Of a stretch of 64,000 nucleotides of DNA, positions 25,701 to 36,684 are shown in pieces (the first letter of the stretch is position 1; each line of letters opens with the position of its first letter). The translations under genes were made by a program, and so were the position numbers. This DNA is from Liolophura sinensis (taxonomy: Eukaryota; Mollusca; Polyplacophora; Chitonida; Chitonidae): positions 60,927,249-60,991,248 of the forward strand of contig NC_088295.1 of the NCBI RefSeq assembly GCF_032854445.1, in the 5' to 3' direction. The notes beneath the pieces were generated by a model. It worked only from the letters and a program-made list of their open reading frames with translations. It ran no database searches and was not told the origin of the DNA.

Positions 25701-28700
25701 TTCTCCCTTGACGCTCTTTTCATTTTTACACGATCCTTTCGTTTAAACTTAATGTACGCTTCACACTTACCATGTCCTAAACCCGTGAACAACCTTGAGC
25801 CATGTTCCACAAACGAGCTAAGTAAACTGACTTAATAATTGGATAGTAAAGTTACTAGTTCCGTTACCATGGCGATTACCAAGACCGATATTAGCTGGTC
25901 TTAAATTACTTATTTGCACTATTATCGATAATTTGTAATTATTATCCGAGATCTGAGATTGCAGTTAACGGATGATGAGTTTGTCTTACATTGATAAGAA
26001 AACCACAGTCGTTCTTTAGGATTGACAGGTGTGAACCAGACTACGGCTCTCCTGGACCCTTCGGGCAATAAGATGGGTTCATGGGAATAAGATTCCTCGA
26101 CACCCGAGGGAACACCTGATGTCCCACAGAGCACGGAGGCAGGCAGGTGCTGATAAGACCCAGAAGTGTCCATGAACTGAAGCCTAAATGACGTCTCCCC
26201 TTCACACGATGCGCCTGGTCCAACGTAGAGATCGTTGACGCTCAGTGTTAGTCTGTTGCCACTTGGAATCGGGATACTCCATTGGCAGAAAGGTAACTTG
26301 ACGATGTCTCGTCTTGCAGGCTCGTCTGTGAAATTTGGGCTGAGAACATGTCGGTGAAAATCAGGTACGGGAAGTCGATGACCAGAACAAACGTCGTATA
26401 TTCTGTTCTCTAAAACAGAAGATTGTATTGATGTTACATGTGCTTGTTTTTGGACTGACTAATGAACCAAACAGACTGTTGATCATTGGACCGTTAGTGG
26501 TAAAACAGATCAAGAGCTTGATTTATCATAAAGCCTTTGCCTACCTAAGGAGCTAGGTCTCATGCTCAAATCCAGCTCCAGTAAAGCCTGGTGATTTAGT
26601 CTGGACACTCCGGTTTTTTGCACTGTCGTCGTCTTAGTGAAAATATACTTCAAATAAATATTTAAGTCGATCTCACTTACCTAAAATGTCAGGTACCTGA
26701 TGAAAAGGGTGGTGTATTTATAGAATTTCATTGGTTAAAAACCGATAAAAATAAGATAAATATTAAATAAAATGGGCTGTATTCCACAATATGTTCGTAG
26801 TGAAAACATTAGAGCCGGTCATTGTAAGCTCCACGTCTTGCTTAAAACAGCTGGCCAGGGCTGCTGGAAAACATTTTTATTCCAGTTCCGGTTTTATGTA
26901 GAGGATTTAGTTAGCATTTGATTCAAAACTGTATGATTTTGTGGGGGGTTTTTTTGTTTTCTGAGGAGTAAATTATCAGTAGCAATCAGCGTGAAACTGC
27001 ATGTTCAAGCGTTTTTGAGTAAGAGTTTCGCCCTTATACCACATTATAACTTGATGACGCAAGTCGGTATTATTATTATATTAAAAGTATGTTTGAAAGT
27101 AAAAACAAATGTTGCAAAGTTAAGTAATTTGATATGTTGTATTATAGGTCTACTCAACGTGCACGAGGAAGTAAACACTTGCTGGAGAGGGTAGGGGAGA
27201 GAAGAGGGGGAAAGGCAATATGTGATGACGTCAAGGCCTGCGTGACTATAGAAAATGTGAGCTAACTTAGTAGGCTAACCTGTACAAATTTGGTATTAGC
27301 TTTACAGGATTTCCTACATTCCTAGAAAGCAAATCACTTTATTCCAGTGCATATGCTACGCCATGAACACGAATCCCCAAATAAACGCCTGTAAATCAGT
27401 GATATCAGATTTCTGTTCCGGGAAGGGAAATAAACTGAGATAATGTAAAATGTGCAATCTTGCTTCAAGTTTTAATTTCCTTCTTTAGTTACAAGGGAAA
27501 ATTTATTAGTCATAAGGTTGTTGTGTAACTTTGATAAGAACAGTAATATAGTGTTTGCCATATATGTATGAAAATTTACACATGAAAAGAAAACAAAAGC
27601 AGACAAAAAATTGAATTTAACTGAATTTAGTTACATATTCTTTGCACCCGTCTCCACTAGAAACCGACTTACGTTTTAAGAATTTCCTCGACATTTATAA
27701 GTGACTGAACAATATTTATCAACATGGAAGGACTGGTGCGAAAAGAAATCTCCAGTCCTATCAATATTTTTGTTAGTTATGAGGTCCTACACGGCACTAA
27801 CCTCATTACTATAAGAGTATAGCTAAGGTGACCCGTCCGCGTTTGATTTATTTATTCATTTTATTGGTGTTTTACACCGAATACACAAGAATATTTCACT
27901 TATAAGACGTTGGCCAAAATTATGGTGGGAGAAAATTTAACAGAGCCAGGGGACATACCCAGGGCCATCCACAGGTTTGCTGACAGACCACCCCACGTAC
28001 GACAGGAGAGGAAGCCAGCATAAGCTGGACTTGTATTCACTGCGAGCGCATTGGTGAGAGGCTGCTAGGTCATTGGGCTGCTCTCACTCTAACCACTTAT
28101 TCCCGAGTCACTTCACACATAAAAAATTGACAATACTGGTCGATATAAGTATGAAGGGACGGGCCCAAGTATTGATAAACGACCTTGATATTTTCTGAGT
28201 GGAGCAAACATATGTAAAAGTCAAGTCCCGGACAACTTTGTGCTGATGCAACTGATGCGGGTGTCCTGTCTGGTGTCTTCGTCGTGACCTTCCGCTGAGG
28301 CAGCACTACAAATGTGTCGGCATTAACATCGATCTGATACTTGAAAATCGAAATAAAGTTGAAAGCAACGTTAAGTCGCAAGCCGGCAAGCCAACTTGCT
28401 ATATTGTGGCCATCTGTTCTAGGAAAGAGTGGGGGGAGTGGGCGTGGTAGGGTGATATTACCGGTGTACAATAGCTGAACATTGATCATGATACGAATAT
28501 TGTCCAACTGGTGTAATGCAATTAAAATCTCCCTTTATATCAATACCAATGGTTATTTGCCGTGTCTATTGTGGTCTTTATATCTATAGGAGGGTAAATT
28601 CGACACTTTGCCGTCTACAATGACGCCGAAATTCATGCCTATGTCAAGGTAAATTACCCCCGTCCTTCTCAGTGATACATTTAAATTTTTGATTGTTGGC

Positions 28701-30080
28701 TTGGTGTAGTTTACCTTGTATACAGTTGTAAATCACCTCCATTTTCTCCGAGGCTTTAAACTCTGGCGTCATTTGGCAGCACTGTCTCTGTATTTGTCTT
28801 AGTAAATGTTCTTGACACGAAGTTCTTGCGTTACACACTTTGGCCAGCAGATTGAAAACCCCAGCTTTGGTGCAGGACCCCAATGCTGGAGAACTTCCAG
28901 AAGAAATGAGGACATCTCGCAGAAGAATGACCCCATGTCCTTCCGGGCACTGTGGGGTATTACCCTGGGATTTACATATGTCAACGGAACAAAGGTCACC
29001 TGGGGTAACAAATAAGGAGAAAAATGTGAAACTATCTATATTCACCTCATGCCAAATTATTCGAAATCACCGGACTAGGATGCATGCAATCTGTTATAAT
29101 ATAAAAATATTACAGCATAGACGGTAAAACCAGAACAGTGACGAAAGTCTTTCGAGAATCATATATCACTATTTTAAACTGTCTGAAGCAAATTAAATTG
29201 TTGCTTTTGTAAATCATATAAACAATACGTATTACGACATAACCAATCATGTACGAAACGACCACAGCATATAGAGTAAAACCAAATCAGCGACCACAGT
29301 GTTTTGCATGTACCTCAGTCAGTTTTTATTCCGGTTGTTCAAAAGTATATGCTTAAAAAGTTGCAACGTACGCGCTCGTTAGCACCGTGACTTAAGCAGA
29401 ATTTGGTTAAAACGAGCAACGGTGTTAGTTGCCGTTTGTTGGACATCGCTGGTCTAGAATTACTCAATATCCTACTCAAGAATACAATACCAGAAGACCA
29501 CTGCTTGGAGCAGTAAAAGCACCACATTGACGACAGCTTGATAGTGTGATACCCATATCACGTGAGAAGCCATATCATTTATCTGAAGTTATACGAGGGT
29601 TGGTCGAGGGTTTCCCCCAGGCTCTTTCCGGTTTCCTCACACGATAATGCTGGTCACCGTCGTACAAGTGAGATATTCTTGAATACAACGTAAAACACCA
29701 ATTGATTAATTAAGTTATCTAAAAAATCATTTGGTTTCTTACAATATCCTTGTTTCTTTTCTTCAATGTTTTCAGATTTGAGGCGTGCAACCTGTTTGTT
29801 GTCTAAGATGTATTATAAGTAATAGTACTGTTGACTTACAATAAAAACATCTGCACGTCGTCTTTCCACAAAACACTGTAACTGCAACGGTTTCATTCAC
29901 TAAACAAGTCAGAGTTTAGCTAGTAATATTTAAATCAGCTTGAAAACTATTTCTATGAAACTATAGCGGGCAAATCAAAATTTCATTCTTACCTTTCGTG
30001 ACATGGAAAACGTGCTGATATTGAATGAAATAAAGAAGCAAACTTATCGAGCAGTGGTATCTTCGTCCCATTCTATACAT
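18941..30080 (-). CDS. Gene 1: single-pass receptor with SUEL-lectin-like and CUB domains and a Tyr-containing tail (8 exons)
   Basis: The inferred CDS joins 30080-29993, 28999-28715, 26409-25990, 24909-24703, 23692-23585, 23258-23211, 21556-21481 and 19703-18941. All introns are GT/AG, and the sum is 1,995 nt (664 residues plus stop). Every junction up to the transmembrane exon is phase 1 and the last is phase 2. The order is signal peptide, SUEL-like lectin domain, CUB, Thr-rich stalk, transmembrane helix, and a cytoplasmic tail with seven tyrosines. Type I plasma-membrane topology is inferred. Genes 2 and 3 share the modules and phases, which supports the model. Ligand and function are unknown. 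SUEL and CUB modules usually bind glycans or proteins outside the cell, and the tail could recruit SH2 proteins. Uncertain points are the donor of exon 4 (24,703 or 24,748) and a possible missed exon between 26,410 and 28,714. Confidence 0.75.
20239..20975. repeat. 82-bp tandem repeat in intron 7 of gene 1
   Basis: About nine copies of an 82-bp unit (gagaaacagctgacaaaaca, cgagaacagagcctgtgacc, tatttgaacgtgacaatcat), from the wholly repetitive block between the transmembrane and tail exons of gene 1. Copies differ by a few bases. Confidence 0.93.
21481..21556 (-). CDS. Gene 1 exon 7: transmembrane helix
   Basis: It lies between TTTTATTCAG and AG|GTAAAT. Translated from phase 1 it reads TLAGVGVVAIVFVITSLVLF followed by TKLL, a typical 20-23 residue hydrophobic helix with a basic inner flank. 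It leaves in phase 2, exactly as the transmembrane exons of genes 2 and 3 do. Confidence 0.85.
22345..22655 (+). mobile_element. SINE family B copy in intron 6 of gene 1
   Basis: It has a tRNA-like head (gggcacagttggtagagcgt; B-box-like ggatcattcctgg), then the family body and a gctcactcattcact tail. An internal deletion removes the ccgtcctgcaacaagg segment present at 4,165-4,504. It lies antisense to gene 1. Confidence 0.85.
22690..22965. repeat. Degenerate short-period repeat
   Basis: Loosely repeated GGTTTGTTTGCTTG, AGGTTCGTT and TTGGTTGTAGTC units of about 15-18 bp. It is an old low-complexity array in intron 6 of gene 1. The hydrophobic open frame across it (RFVDLRSVRSRF-type) is an artefact. 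Confidence 0.7.
23211..23258 (-). CDS. Gene 1 exon 6: short stalk exon
   Basis: A 16-codon phase 1-1 exon between TTTTTTGCAG and G|GTGAGC, reading EEVSDETHHLQRFILI. It is kept because both splice sites are strong and its phase matches both neighbours. It could be optional, since skipping it leaves the frame intact. Confidence 0.55.
23585..23692 (-). CDS. Gene 1 exon 5: stalk
   Basis: A 36-codon phase 1-1 exon (acceptor CTGCAG, donor G|GTAAGA). In the phase set by its neighbours it reads LTGGVVGLPAEVTTSVVPVY and ends SPKLCA, so it continues the low-complexity stalk. Another frame is also open, but its phase does not match. Confidence 0.55.
24249..24610. repeat. About 190-bp direct tandem duplication (intron of gene 1)
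   Basis: Two adjacent copies begin gtgaacagttagaataaa at 24,249 and 24,441. They run together through ggttttactct and ggccttttgta with moderate divergence. Confidence 0.8.
24703..24909 (-). CDS. Gene 1 exon 4: Thr-rich stalk
   Basis: The acceptor CTGTAG leads into frame TDAKKADIEYNIP and then a threonine-rich run (TTKATTMTTTTTTSE), a likely O-glycosylated stalk. The donor is ambiguous: G|GTTATT at 24,703 and A|GTAGGC at 24,748 are both phase 1 and keep the frame. A different reading frame across the exon is also open but fits neither neighbour's phase. Confidence 0.6.
25990..26409 (-). CDS. Gene 1 exon 3: CUB domain
   Basis: This is a 140-codon phase 1-1 exon (acceptor TTTTAG, donor T|GTAAGA). 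CUB hallmarks are in order: first Cys (YDVCSG), HVLSPNF (family gxixSPnxP), FCQWSIPIPSGNRLTLSV (family CxWxIxxPxGxxIxLxf), a third Cys (GASCEG), and VLCG (family lCG). The domain closes with a hydrophobic strand (RLWFSYQ). Residues equivalent to the calcium-site acids of cbEGF-type CUBs are not obvious. Confidence 0.8.
27843..28092 (-). mobile_element. SINE family A copy, minus strand (intron of gene 1)
   Basis: Reverse complement of the family: an attggtgttttacaccga end, the aagacgttggccaaaattat block, the ggtttgctgacagacc block, agcataagctggact, then a degenerate tRNA head near ggctgctaggtcattggg. It is well diverged and in the same orientation as gene 1. Confidence 0.85.
28715..28999 (-). 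CDS. Gene 1 exon 2: SUEL/rhamnose-binding-lectin-like domain
   Basis: This is a 95-codon phase 1-1 exon with acceptor CCCCAG and donor G|GTAAAC. The cysteine layout follows the SUEL (Gal_Lectin) pattern: CPEGHGVILL at the start, a later isolated Cys, then VCNARTSC (family CnGkxxC), a further Cys-Cys, and VIYNC at the end (family VxYxC). The YGR sugar-contact motif of classical SUEL domains is not evident, so binding specificity, or whether it binds sugar at all, is open. Confidence 0.65.
29488..29580 (-). repeat. Hydrophobic-leader-like repeat family, copy near gene 1 exon 1
   Basis: On the minus strand it reads as a 33-residue frame starting MASHVIWVSHYQAVVNVVLL and continuing hydrophobically. 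Related sequences, all on the minus strand, occur at about 3,233-3,345, 29,268-29,305, 30,488-30,570 and 30,783-30,895, and share a YHTVV.AL VLLYMLxVF-like frame. They may be old duplicated first exons of secreted or membrane proteins, or a dispersed repeat; no splice pattern was confirmed. Confidence 0.4.
29590..29712 (+). mobile_element. SINE family A, 3' fragment (intron 1 of gene 1)
   Basis: Only the 3' half of the family is present: gagggtttcccccaggctct, tgctggtcaccgtcgtacaa, gtaaaacaccaattgatt. Confidence 0.8.
29993..30080 (-). CDS. Gene 1 exon 1: signal peptide
   Basis: ATG at 30,080 (a second in-frame ATG at 30,071) opens a basic start (MYRMGRRYHC) and a hydrophobic core (SISLLLYFIQ). 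The exon ends at a good donor (G|GTAAGA) in phase 1, and joining to exon 2 gives a mature start near GDLCSVDIC. Either ATG could be used. No strong promoter element was recognised upstream, although a TATATAAG-like string lies at about 30,095, too near the ATG to be convincing. Confidence 0.75.
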
Positions 30081-30782
30081 AAAAATGTCCACAATGTATA
30101 TAAGGGCGGCTGTCACAGTTCAAAAAGACAGAAATGTTGGCACAAAGGTTTGATTTTAAAACGTGGCCATTGACAAGCGGAAGTCTGGAGAGTCCCGAGC
30201 GTGCTGCGGATCATGTTGCCAGGCGTACTGGGGCGAGCACATTTAGTGCAAAGCATCCTGTCTATGTGGCCAACTTGGCCGTGACTTTGAAGCAATCTAA
30301 GTTTACGTACATCTCATTGCACTGTTTGTGAAGAGCATCAAACATATGCCAATTATTAGCGACGGATGCTCAACTCAACAAGTGCAAAGTATCAAGTCTA
30401 ACCAATTAAGACTTGGCTTCGGTGTAAAATTTATGTTTGCTACTCCAAAAGGACTTTGAACTTTAGAGCGAAGTATCAATCGTAATTAAAGACCCATAAC
30501 ATAGAGAGTAAGACCTGAGCAGGGACGACAGCGTAATAGCTGAAAAATGGTCACCGGTAATCCGTGAAGAACGGCCCCTTGTCAATGTAAAGGCATAAAT
30601 AGCAGCAATTTACACGCCCTCTAGTACCATAGCTTAAGGGGAATAGGTTAAAACAATGCAGTGATGCTGATTGCAATTTGTTATACATCTCTGCTTTAGA
30701 TTTACTCAAAATGCTGTGTTTTCATCACATTTAACATACAGTCACAAGGAAACAAATCTGGAAATCGGGGAATCTGGAATAT

Positions 30783-30895
30783 GCAAGAATACAGTATAAT
30801 TAAAGACGCACAGCATATAGAGTAAGACCAGAGCAGGGACGACAGTGTGATAGCTGGCAAATGGTCACACGTAATCGGTGAAATGCAGCCTCTTG
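30783..30895 (-). repeat. Hydrophobic-leader-like repeat family, distal copy
   Basis: It closely resembles 3,233-3,345 over gagtaa[ga]accag, gcgacgacagtgtgatag and ggtcacacgtaa. A third version lies at 30,488-30,570. Three copies around the 5' end of gene 1 and one 27 kb away suggest a small repeat family or remnants of duplicated first exons. Confidence 0.5.
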
Positions 30896-30899
30896 TCAA

Positions 30900-32036
30900 T
30901 TTACTTGAATCAGGGTTTTATTCTAACTGTTCATGTAAATGCATAAATAGTAGCAATCTCCCCCCCCCCACCCCCCACCCCCTTGCTCTATGGCTAGGCC
31001 GACTTCGAACTGACTTTGTGGTAAACGCGTGCATATGTTTCAAATGAAACTACTTGTTTGAAACACTAACTGTGCACAGTATCAAACGTATAAGACCAAC
31101 TTGGCTTGAGTGCAAATTATAGTTACATGTTGTCTTTCACTCTGAAAACGTATTAAAATCATTAATAATCCCACGACTTGGACTTTTGGCATGTCATGAC
31201 TTTACCATTTGAAAATGGACAAATGAGCTTGAAAAATACCGCTTAAACCTGACCCACTTATAGAGAGTCCATTCTGAATGTGATATGCAAACTGTAGGCC
31301 AAGTATCAAGGCCATCCAACATCTCATTAATAAAAGCTAAGAATTGTGGGTATATTGCAGGCAAAGAAAACATTAACATAAAGTACACATCGGAGGAAAG
31401 ATCATGAAACAATTTCTAGGAAAACAGATAGATTTATTTCTTGTAGAGTTTTTCCCAACCGAGTAAAAACGTTTTATTGATGTTGCCAGGGTTGGTAGTG
31501 AATCAAAGAGCGTCAACGACGTCACATCCATAATTTTCACTGAAATGCTCATTCTGCATTCATAAATTTCTGTGCACATGAATTTTGATGAAATCTAACA
31601 ATCCATGTGTGTTAAGGGATAGAAGCCTTAGTTGACACCATGCGCACCATAATGGCCAGAATAGGTCATCGCCAAATCTAAACTGAGTTTCAAATGCTTT
31701 TTACTAGGTAAAAAAATTCTAAAAAATGAATCAAAATATAGTAACGACACTCTTTAATGATCTATCATCTGACATATACTTCACGTTAGTGTCCTTTGTA
31801 AAGGGTTTTCAAAATCAAGTTAAGTTTTTGACAATGGTGAATTCAAGTGTAAATCAAACCCACTCTTTCACTATCCTTTCTTTTCGCGTTTGAACATACT
31901 GGCCTACCATAACAGTGAGTGGAAATAACCGGTAATAATGCGACTTTTTTCATCGTGGAAAAAATGTAATGATTCATGGCACTAATCAGCTCCTGCACAT
32001 TAAAAAAGTATGATGTGTAAAATTGAGCTTGCGGCA
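30900..32036. other. Gene-free stretch with a C-rich run
   Basis: A CCCCCACCCCCCACCCCC run lies at 30,960-30,980. Otherwise it is AT-rich DNA without recognisable genes. Confidence 0.5.
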
Positions 32037-34632
32037 TCCTAAATCACGCTAGGACCGTACATGGGCATCACATGGGAATAAAACAGTACGCTAGAATCTT
32101 ACATCGCGCTATGGTCTTACATCATGATAGGACCGTACATGTGCTTTACATGAGGAAGAAGCATCATGCTAGAATCTTACATCGCGCTATGGTCTTACCT
32201 CATGATAGGACCGTACATGTGCTTCACATGGGGAAGAAGCATCATGCTAGAATCTTACATCGCGCTATGGTCTTACGTCACGCTAGAATCTTACATGTGC
32301 ATCACATTTGGATCAAACAGTACCCTAGAATCTTACATCGCGCTGTGGTATTACAACACATTAGGATCTTACATGTGCATCACATGGGGATCAAGCATCA
32401 CGCTAAAATCGAACACCGTGCTATAGTCTTACATCACGGTAGAATCTTACATCGTGCTATGGTCTTACATAATGCCAGAATCTTACATAGCGCTTTGGTC
32501 TCCAAAATCTTACATCATTGTAGAATCTTACATCATGCTAGAATCTTATATCGCGCTATGATCTCACATCACGCTAGAATCTTATATCATGCTTGGATTT
32601 TACATGTGCATCACATGGGGATCCAACATCACGCTAGAATCTTACATCGCGCCATGGTCTTACATCATGCTTGGATTTCACATGTGCATCGCATGAGGAT
32701 TAAACATCAAGCTAGAATCTTACATCGCGCTATGGTCTTACATCAGGCCAAAATATAACATGTGCATCACATGGAGATCAAACATCCTGTTAGAATCTTA
32801 CATCGCGCTATGGTCTTACATCATGATAGGACCGTACATGGGCATCATGTGGGGATCAAACAGTACCCTAGAATCTTACATCGCCCTATGGTCTTACATC
32901 ACGCTAAAATATAACATGTGCATCACATGGAGATCAAACAACCTGTTAGAATCTGACATCGCCCTATGGTCTTACATCAGGCTAAAATATAACATGTGCA
33001 TCACATGGAGATCAAACAGTACCCTAGAATCTTACATCGCGCTATAGTCTTACATCACGGTAGAATCTTACATCGCGCTATGGTCTTACATAATGCCAGA
33101 ATCTTACATCGGGCTTTGGTCTTACATCACCCTAAAATCTTACATCATGGTAGAATCTTACAACACGCTAGAATCTTATATCGCGCTATGATCTCACATC
33201 ATGCTAGAATCTTATATGGTGCTGTGGTTTTACATCATGCTAGAATCTTACATCGGGCTTTGGTCTTACATCACGCTAGGATCTTTCATCAGGCTAGAAT
33301 CTTACTAACATCGCTCTATGGTCTTACGTCACGCTATGATCTTACATGTGCATCACATGGGTATCAAACATCACGCTAGAATCTTAAATCGCGCCATGGT
33401 TTTACATCATGCTAGGACCTTAGGCCTACATGTGCATCACATGGGCATCAATCAAAACGGTAGAATCTAACATCGAGCTATGGTCTTACATCACGCTAGG
33501 GTCTTACATGTGCAGCACATGGGTATCAAACATCACGCTATAATCTTATAGCATGCTATGGTGTTACATCACGTTATGATCTTTCATGGGCATCACATGG
33601 GTATTAAACATCACGCTAGAATCTTACATCGCGCCATGGTTTTACATCATGCTAGGGTCTTACATGTGCAGCACATGGGGATGAAACATCACACTAGAAT
33701 CTTACATCACGCTATAGTGTTACATCACGCTATGATCTTACATGTGTATCACATGGGGATCAAAGATTACTCTAGAATCTTACATCGCGCCATGGTTTTA
33801 CATCATGCTATGGTCTTACATGTGCAGCACATGGGGATGAAACATCACGCTAGAATCTTACATCACGCTATGGTGTTACATCACGCTATTATTTTACATG
33901 TGCATCACATGGCGCTATGGTCTTACCTCACGCTAGAATCTTACATTGCGGTGTGATCTTATATCAGGCTAGGATCTTACATGTGCATCACTTGGAGATG
34001 ATACATTACGCTAAAATCTTACATCGCGCTATGATCTAACATGACGTTAAGATCTTACATGTGCATCACATTGGGATCAAACATCACGCTAGAATCTTAC
34101 ATCATGCTAGGATCTTACATGTGCATCAAAAGGGTTCAAACATGACGGTGGAATCTTATATCGCGCTATGATCTTACGTCATGCTAGGATCTTACATCGG
34201 GCTATGGTTTTACATCACGCTCGAATCTTACATGTGGATCACATGGGATCAAATATCACGGTGGAATCTTACATCGCACTATGGTCTTATGTCATGCTAG
34301 GATCTTAAATTTGCATCACATGGGGATCAAACAGTACGCTTGAATCTTACATCGCGCTGTGGTTTTGCATCACGCTAGGATCTTACATGTGCATCACTTG
34401 GAGATCAAACATCATGCTAGAATGTTACATCGCGCTATGGTCTTACATGATACTAGGATTTTACATGTTCATCACGTGGAGGTCAAACATCCTGCTAGAA
34501 TCTTACATCGCGCTGTGGTCTAACATCATGCTTGGATTTCACATGTGTATCACATTGGGATCACACATCACGCTAGTATCTTACATCGCGCTGTGGTCTT
34601 ACATCATTGTTTGATCTTACATCACGCACTGT
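32037..34632. repeat. 2.6-kb minisatellite, 18-bp monomers in a 78-bp higher-order unit
   Basis: The array is built from 18-bp monomers such as gaatcttacatcgcgcta and tggtcttacatcatgcta. A longer variant (gatcttacatgtgcatca + catggggatcaaac) is interspersed, giving a composite period near 78 bp. All periods are multiples of three, so long frames stay open in two registers (ILHRAMVLHH-type and LESYIALWSY-type). Copies are heterogeneous. Coding is not supported. Confidence 0.93.
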
Positions 34633-34864
34633 TCTTCTCCCAGAAGAATTTACTGACAATCTGCGATAAGCACGGTGGCCTGTTAGCCCCATTCGAAACT
34701 TTTAACATTTTGTAATGATTCATCATGTTTCAAGGTTTTTCTTGAGGAATGGTTATTTATTAGGAACAAATAAAGAGCTTAAAGTTTATGGAAGTAGGAA
34801 TTAACGAAAATACACAAATGTTTTGTCGATAAATTCAGCTATAATCTTCGAAAAACAGTGAAAT

Positions 34865-35110
34865 AGGTTTTCTCCGCAGTATAAAAGTTTTTTCCACCGT
34901 GAAAAGGTTTTCAAGAAAACCTTGATCTCGACGTTTAGTTGAACTTATTAAAAGATTTTCTCGACAATGGAAACCTTTTCTCCGCAGTGACAACACACGT
35001 GACACTCAGTTAGCCTCGATCTGAGATATTGGACTCAGCATCCCAGGAAGAGTATGTTCGTCAGATCAGAGAAAACGTTTACACTGTGGACAAAACGTTG
35101 ATCTCCCTTT
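34865..35110. repeat. Dispersed repeat: 22-bp motif arrays around a 50-bp core (copy 2)
   Basis: Motifs (ggttttctccgcagtataaa and variants) flank the core tagcctcgatctgagata / atcccaggaag / tatgttcgtcagatca at 35,011-35,068. The tail (aaaacgtttacactgtgg) is in reverse orientation. It is homologous to 18,005-18,295 and abuts the left limit of the tandem duplication. Confidence 0.65.
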
Positions 35111-35634
35111 TTCAAAGTTTTAAGTTGATCTTATTAATATTGTGTAAAATGTTTTTGTTTCTGCGTTGATTTCCTTTTGCATAAACTTCAGATTCCTTGT
35201 TGATAATAAGTTTCATTAGAAAGTCCTCTGAATTATGGTAAATCATCAGAAACTGCTAAAAATTTCGAATGACACCATCGGGCCATCTTAGATAACAGAT
35301 AAAGAAAAATTTCTCAGGCACGTTTAACGAAGTTCTGATAGATATGGATATGAGTCTTGTTATATTGCCTTCACCACGAACAGTCGCCATTCCTCCTCAT
35401 TTTAGCAGAACTGCCATAAGTAACTGGAACCCTGATGGAACCCTTTCCGTCTAAAATATATGTAATTCTGACCTACGCTTTGCGGTTTGTTGTATGTCTG
35501 GTTTATGCGACTATACAAATATGGTATTACTGTAGCATTACACGAGAAAAATAGTCCATTCAGCCTGGACACAAGTCGTCATTGTTCATTGTTATTGCAA
35601 GCTATGGTTAGAACCTTCATCGGGTTATATCTAT

Positions 35635-35715
35635 TTTATTTATTTTATTGATGTTTTATGCCCTACTCAAGAATATTTCACTTATACGACGGCGGCCGGC
35701 ATTATGGTGTGGGTG
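35635..35715 (-). mobile_element. SINE family A, 3' fragment, minus strand
   Basis: attgatgttttatgcc, ctactcaagaatatttca and cttatacgacggcggccggc match the 3' end of the family in reverse. The rest is missing and a G-rich run follows. Confidence 0.75.
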
Positions 35716-35937
35716 ATTGGGGGGTGGGGGTTGGGGGGGTGCTGTTCAACCAGTTCGAGAGTATGTACATGCATGACCGGTATTTTATCAGTGTAAAAAG
35801 AATATGAGCTATCAAGTGAAACGTCTAACGCGATATACATGTGTGTACTCCACTGATGTAATATTAACAGTGCTGCATAAGTGTAGTGCCATACTGAAAA
35901 CATTGGCAGTGAATCCAATTACCAATCGTACACATTC

Positions 35938-36200
35938 CGTGGGCGAGTAGTTAGAGTGCCAGCGCAACGCACTCACGAGACGCTCACCAATGGGGTGACT
36001 GTGAGTTCAAGTTAGGCTCATGCTGATTTCCTTTCGGTCGTAAACGAGGAGGTCTCTCAGCAACCTGCTGGTGGTTCGTGGATTTCCCTCGAGCTCTGTC
36101 CGGTTTCCTCCCGTCATAAAGCTGGCCGTCTTCACTTAAGTGAAATATTCTTGAGTACATCGTAAAACTCTGGTCAAATAAATAAATAAATTCATAAATA
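35938..36200 (+). mobile_element. SINE family A variant (unit A)
   Basis: The head gggcgagtagttagagtgcc is followed by gctcaccaatggggtgactg, gtcgtaaacgaggaggtc, then the family body and an AAATA tail. It is duplicated at 49,179-49,437, so it inserted before the tandem duplication. The head differs from the 7,930 copy, which suggests a subfamily. Confidence 0.85.
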
Positions 36201-36684
36201 CACACCCCGGCCTTTGACCAGTCCATACGGTGTTTCCAAAAGGCCAAACATCAAAGCCAGAGGCTAATTAGTTGAATGCTTAAGTCGATTCTGCAAAGGA
36301 ATGTCTGACTTCAGGTAAAATTTAGAACATCGGGCCAGTGTCTGAAGTTCTCGGTATTGAAAGCTGAATTACTGAATTATTTGTCGTAAGATAACATGGA
36401 TGAGTTAGGTTCTATAAAATAGTATAACAAAGCTGAATTTGAATGAGAAATTGCTTTACCTGTCTAAGTCTGCAATATGTAGTCACCTCCTATAAGCCAA
36501 ATCACCAGCATATAAGTGTAATCTAATGAATACGGCGTAAAACCCTAATCGGGCCTCTTGTTTTAGCGCTCAAACGACTAAAGCCCTGTCTTCGCAACAG
36601 CCGGTCGGCCAAAAAACTGTACATAGAAGAAAAAAAAATAACAATACATGTTCGGAAGTTTCAGTTATGTCTTTTTTAAAACAT

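Noticed and set aside
28097-28507. 136-codon minus-strand frame in the gene 1 intron, considered as a missing exon
   Set aside because: Candidate acceptors (TATCAG|ATCGATG; TGCCTCAG|CGGAAGG) give stops in the required phase 1, and the right part overlaps SINE flank. A small exon cannot be fully excluded.
32072-32758. 228-codon plus-strand frame of ILHRAMVLHH-type repeats
   Set aside because: It lies wholly inside the 18/78-bp minisatellite. Period divisible by three keeps several registers open, and there is no splice or start context.
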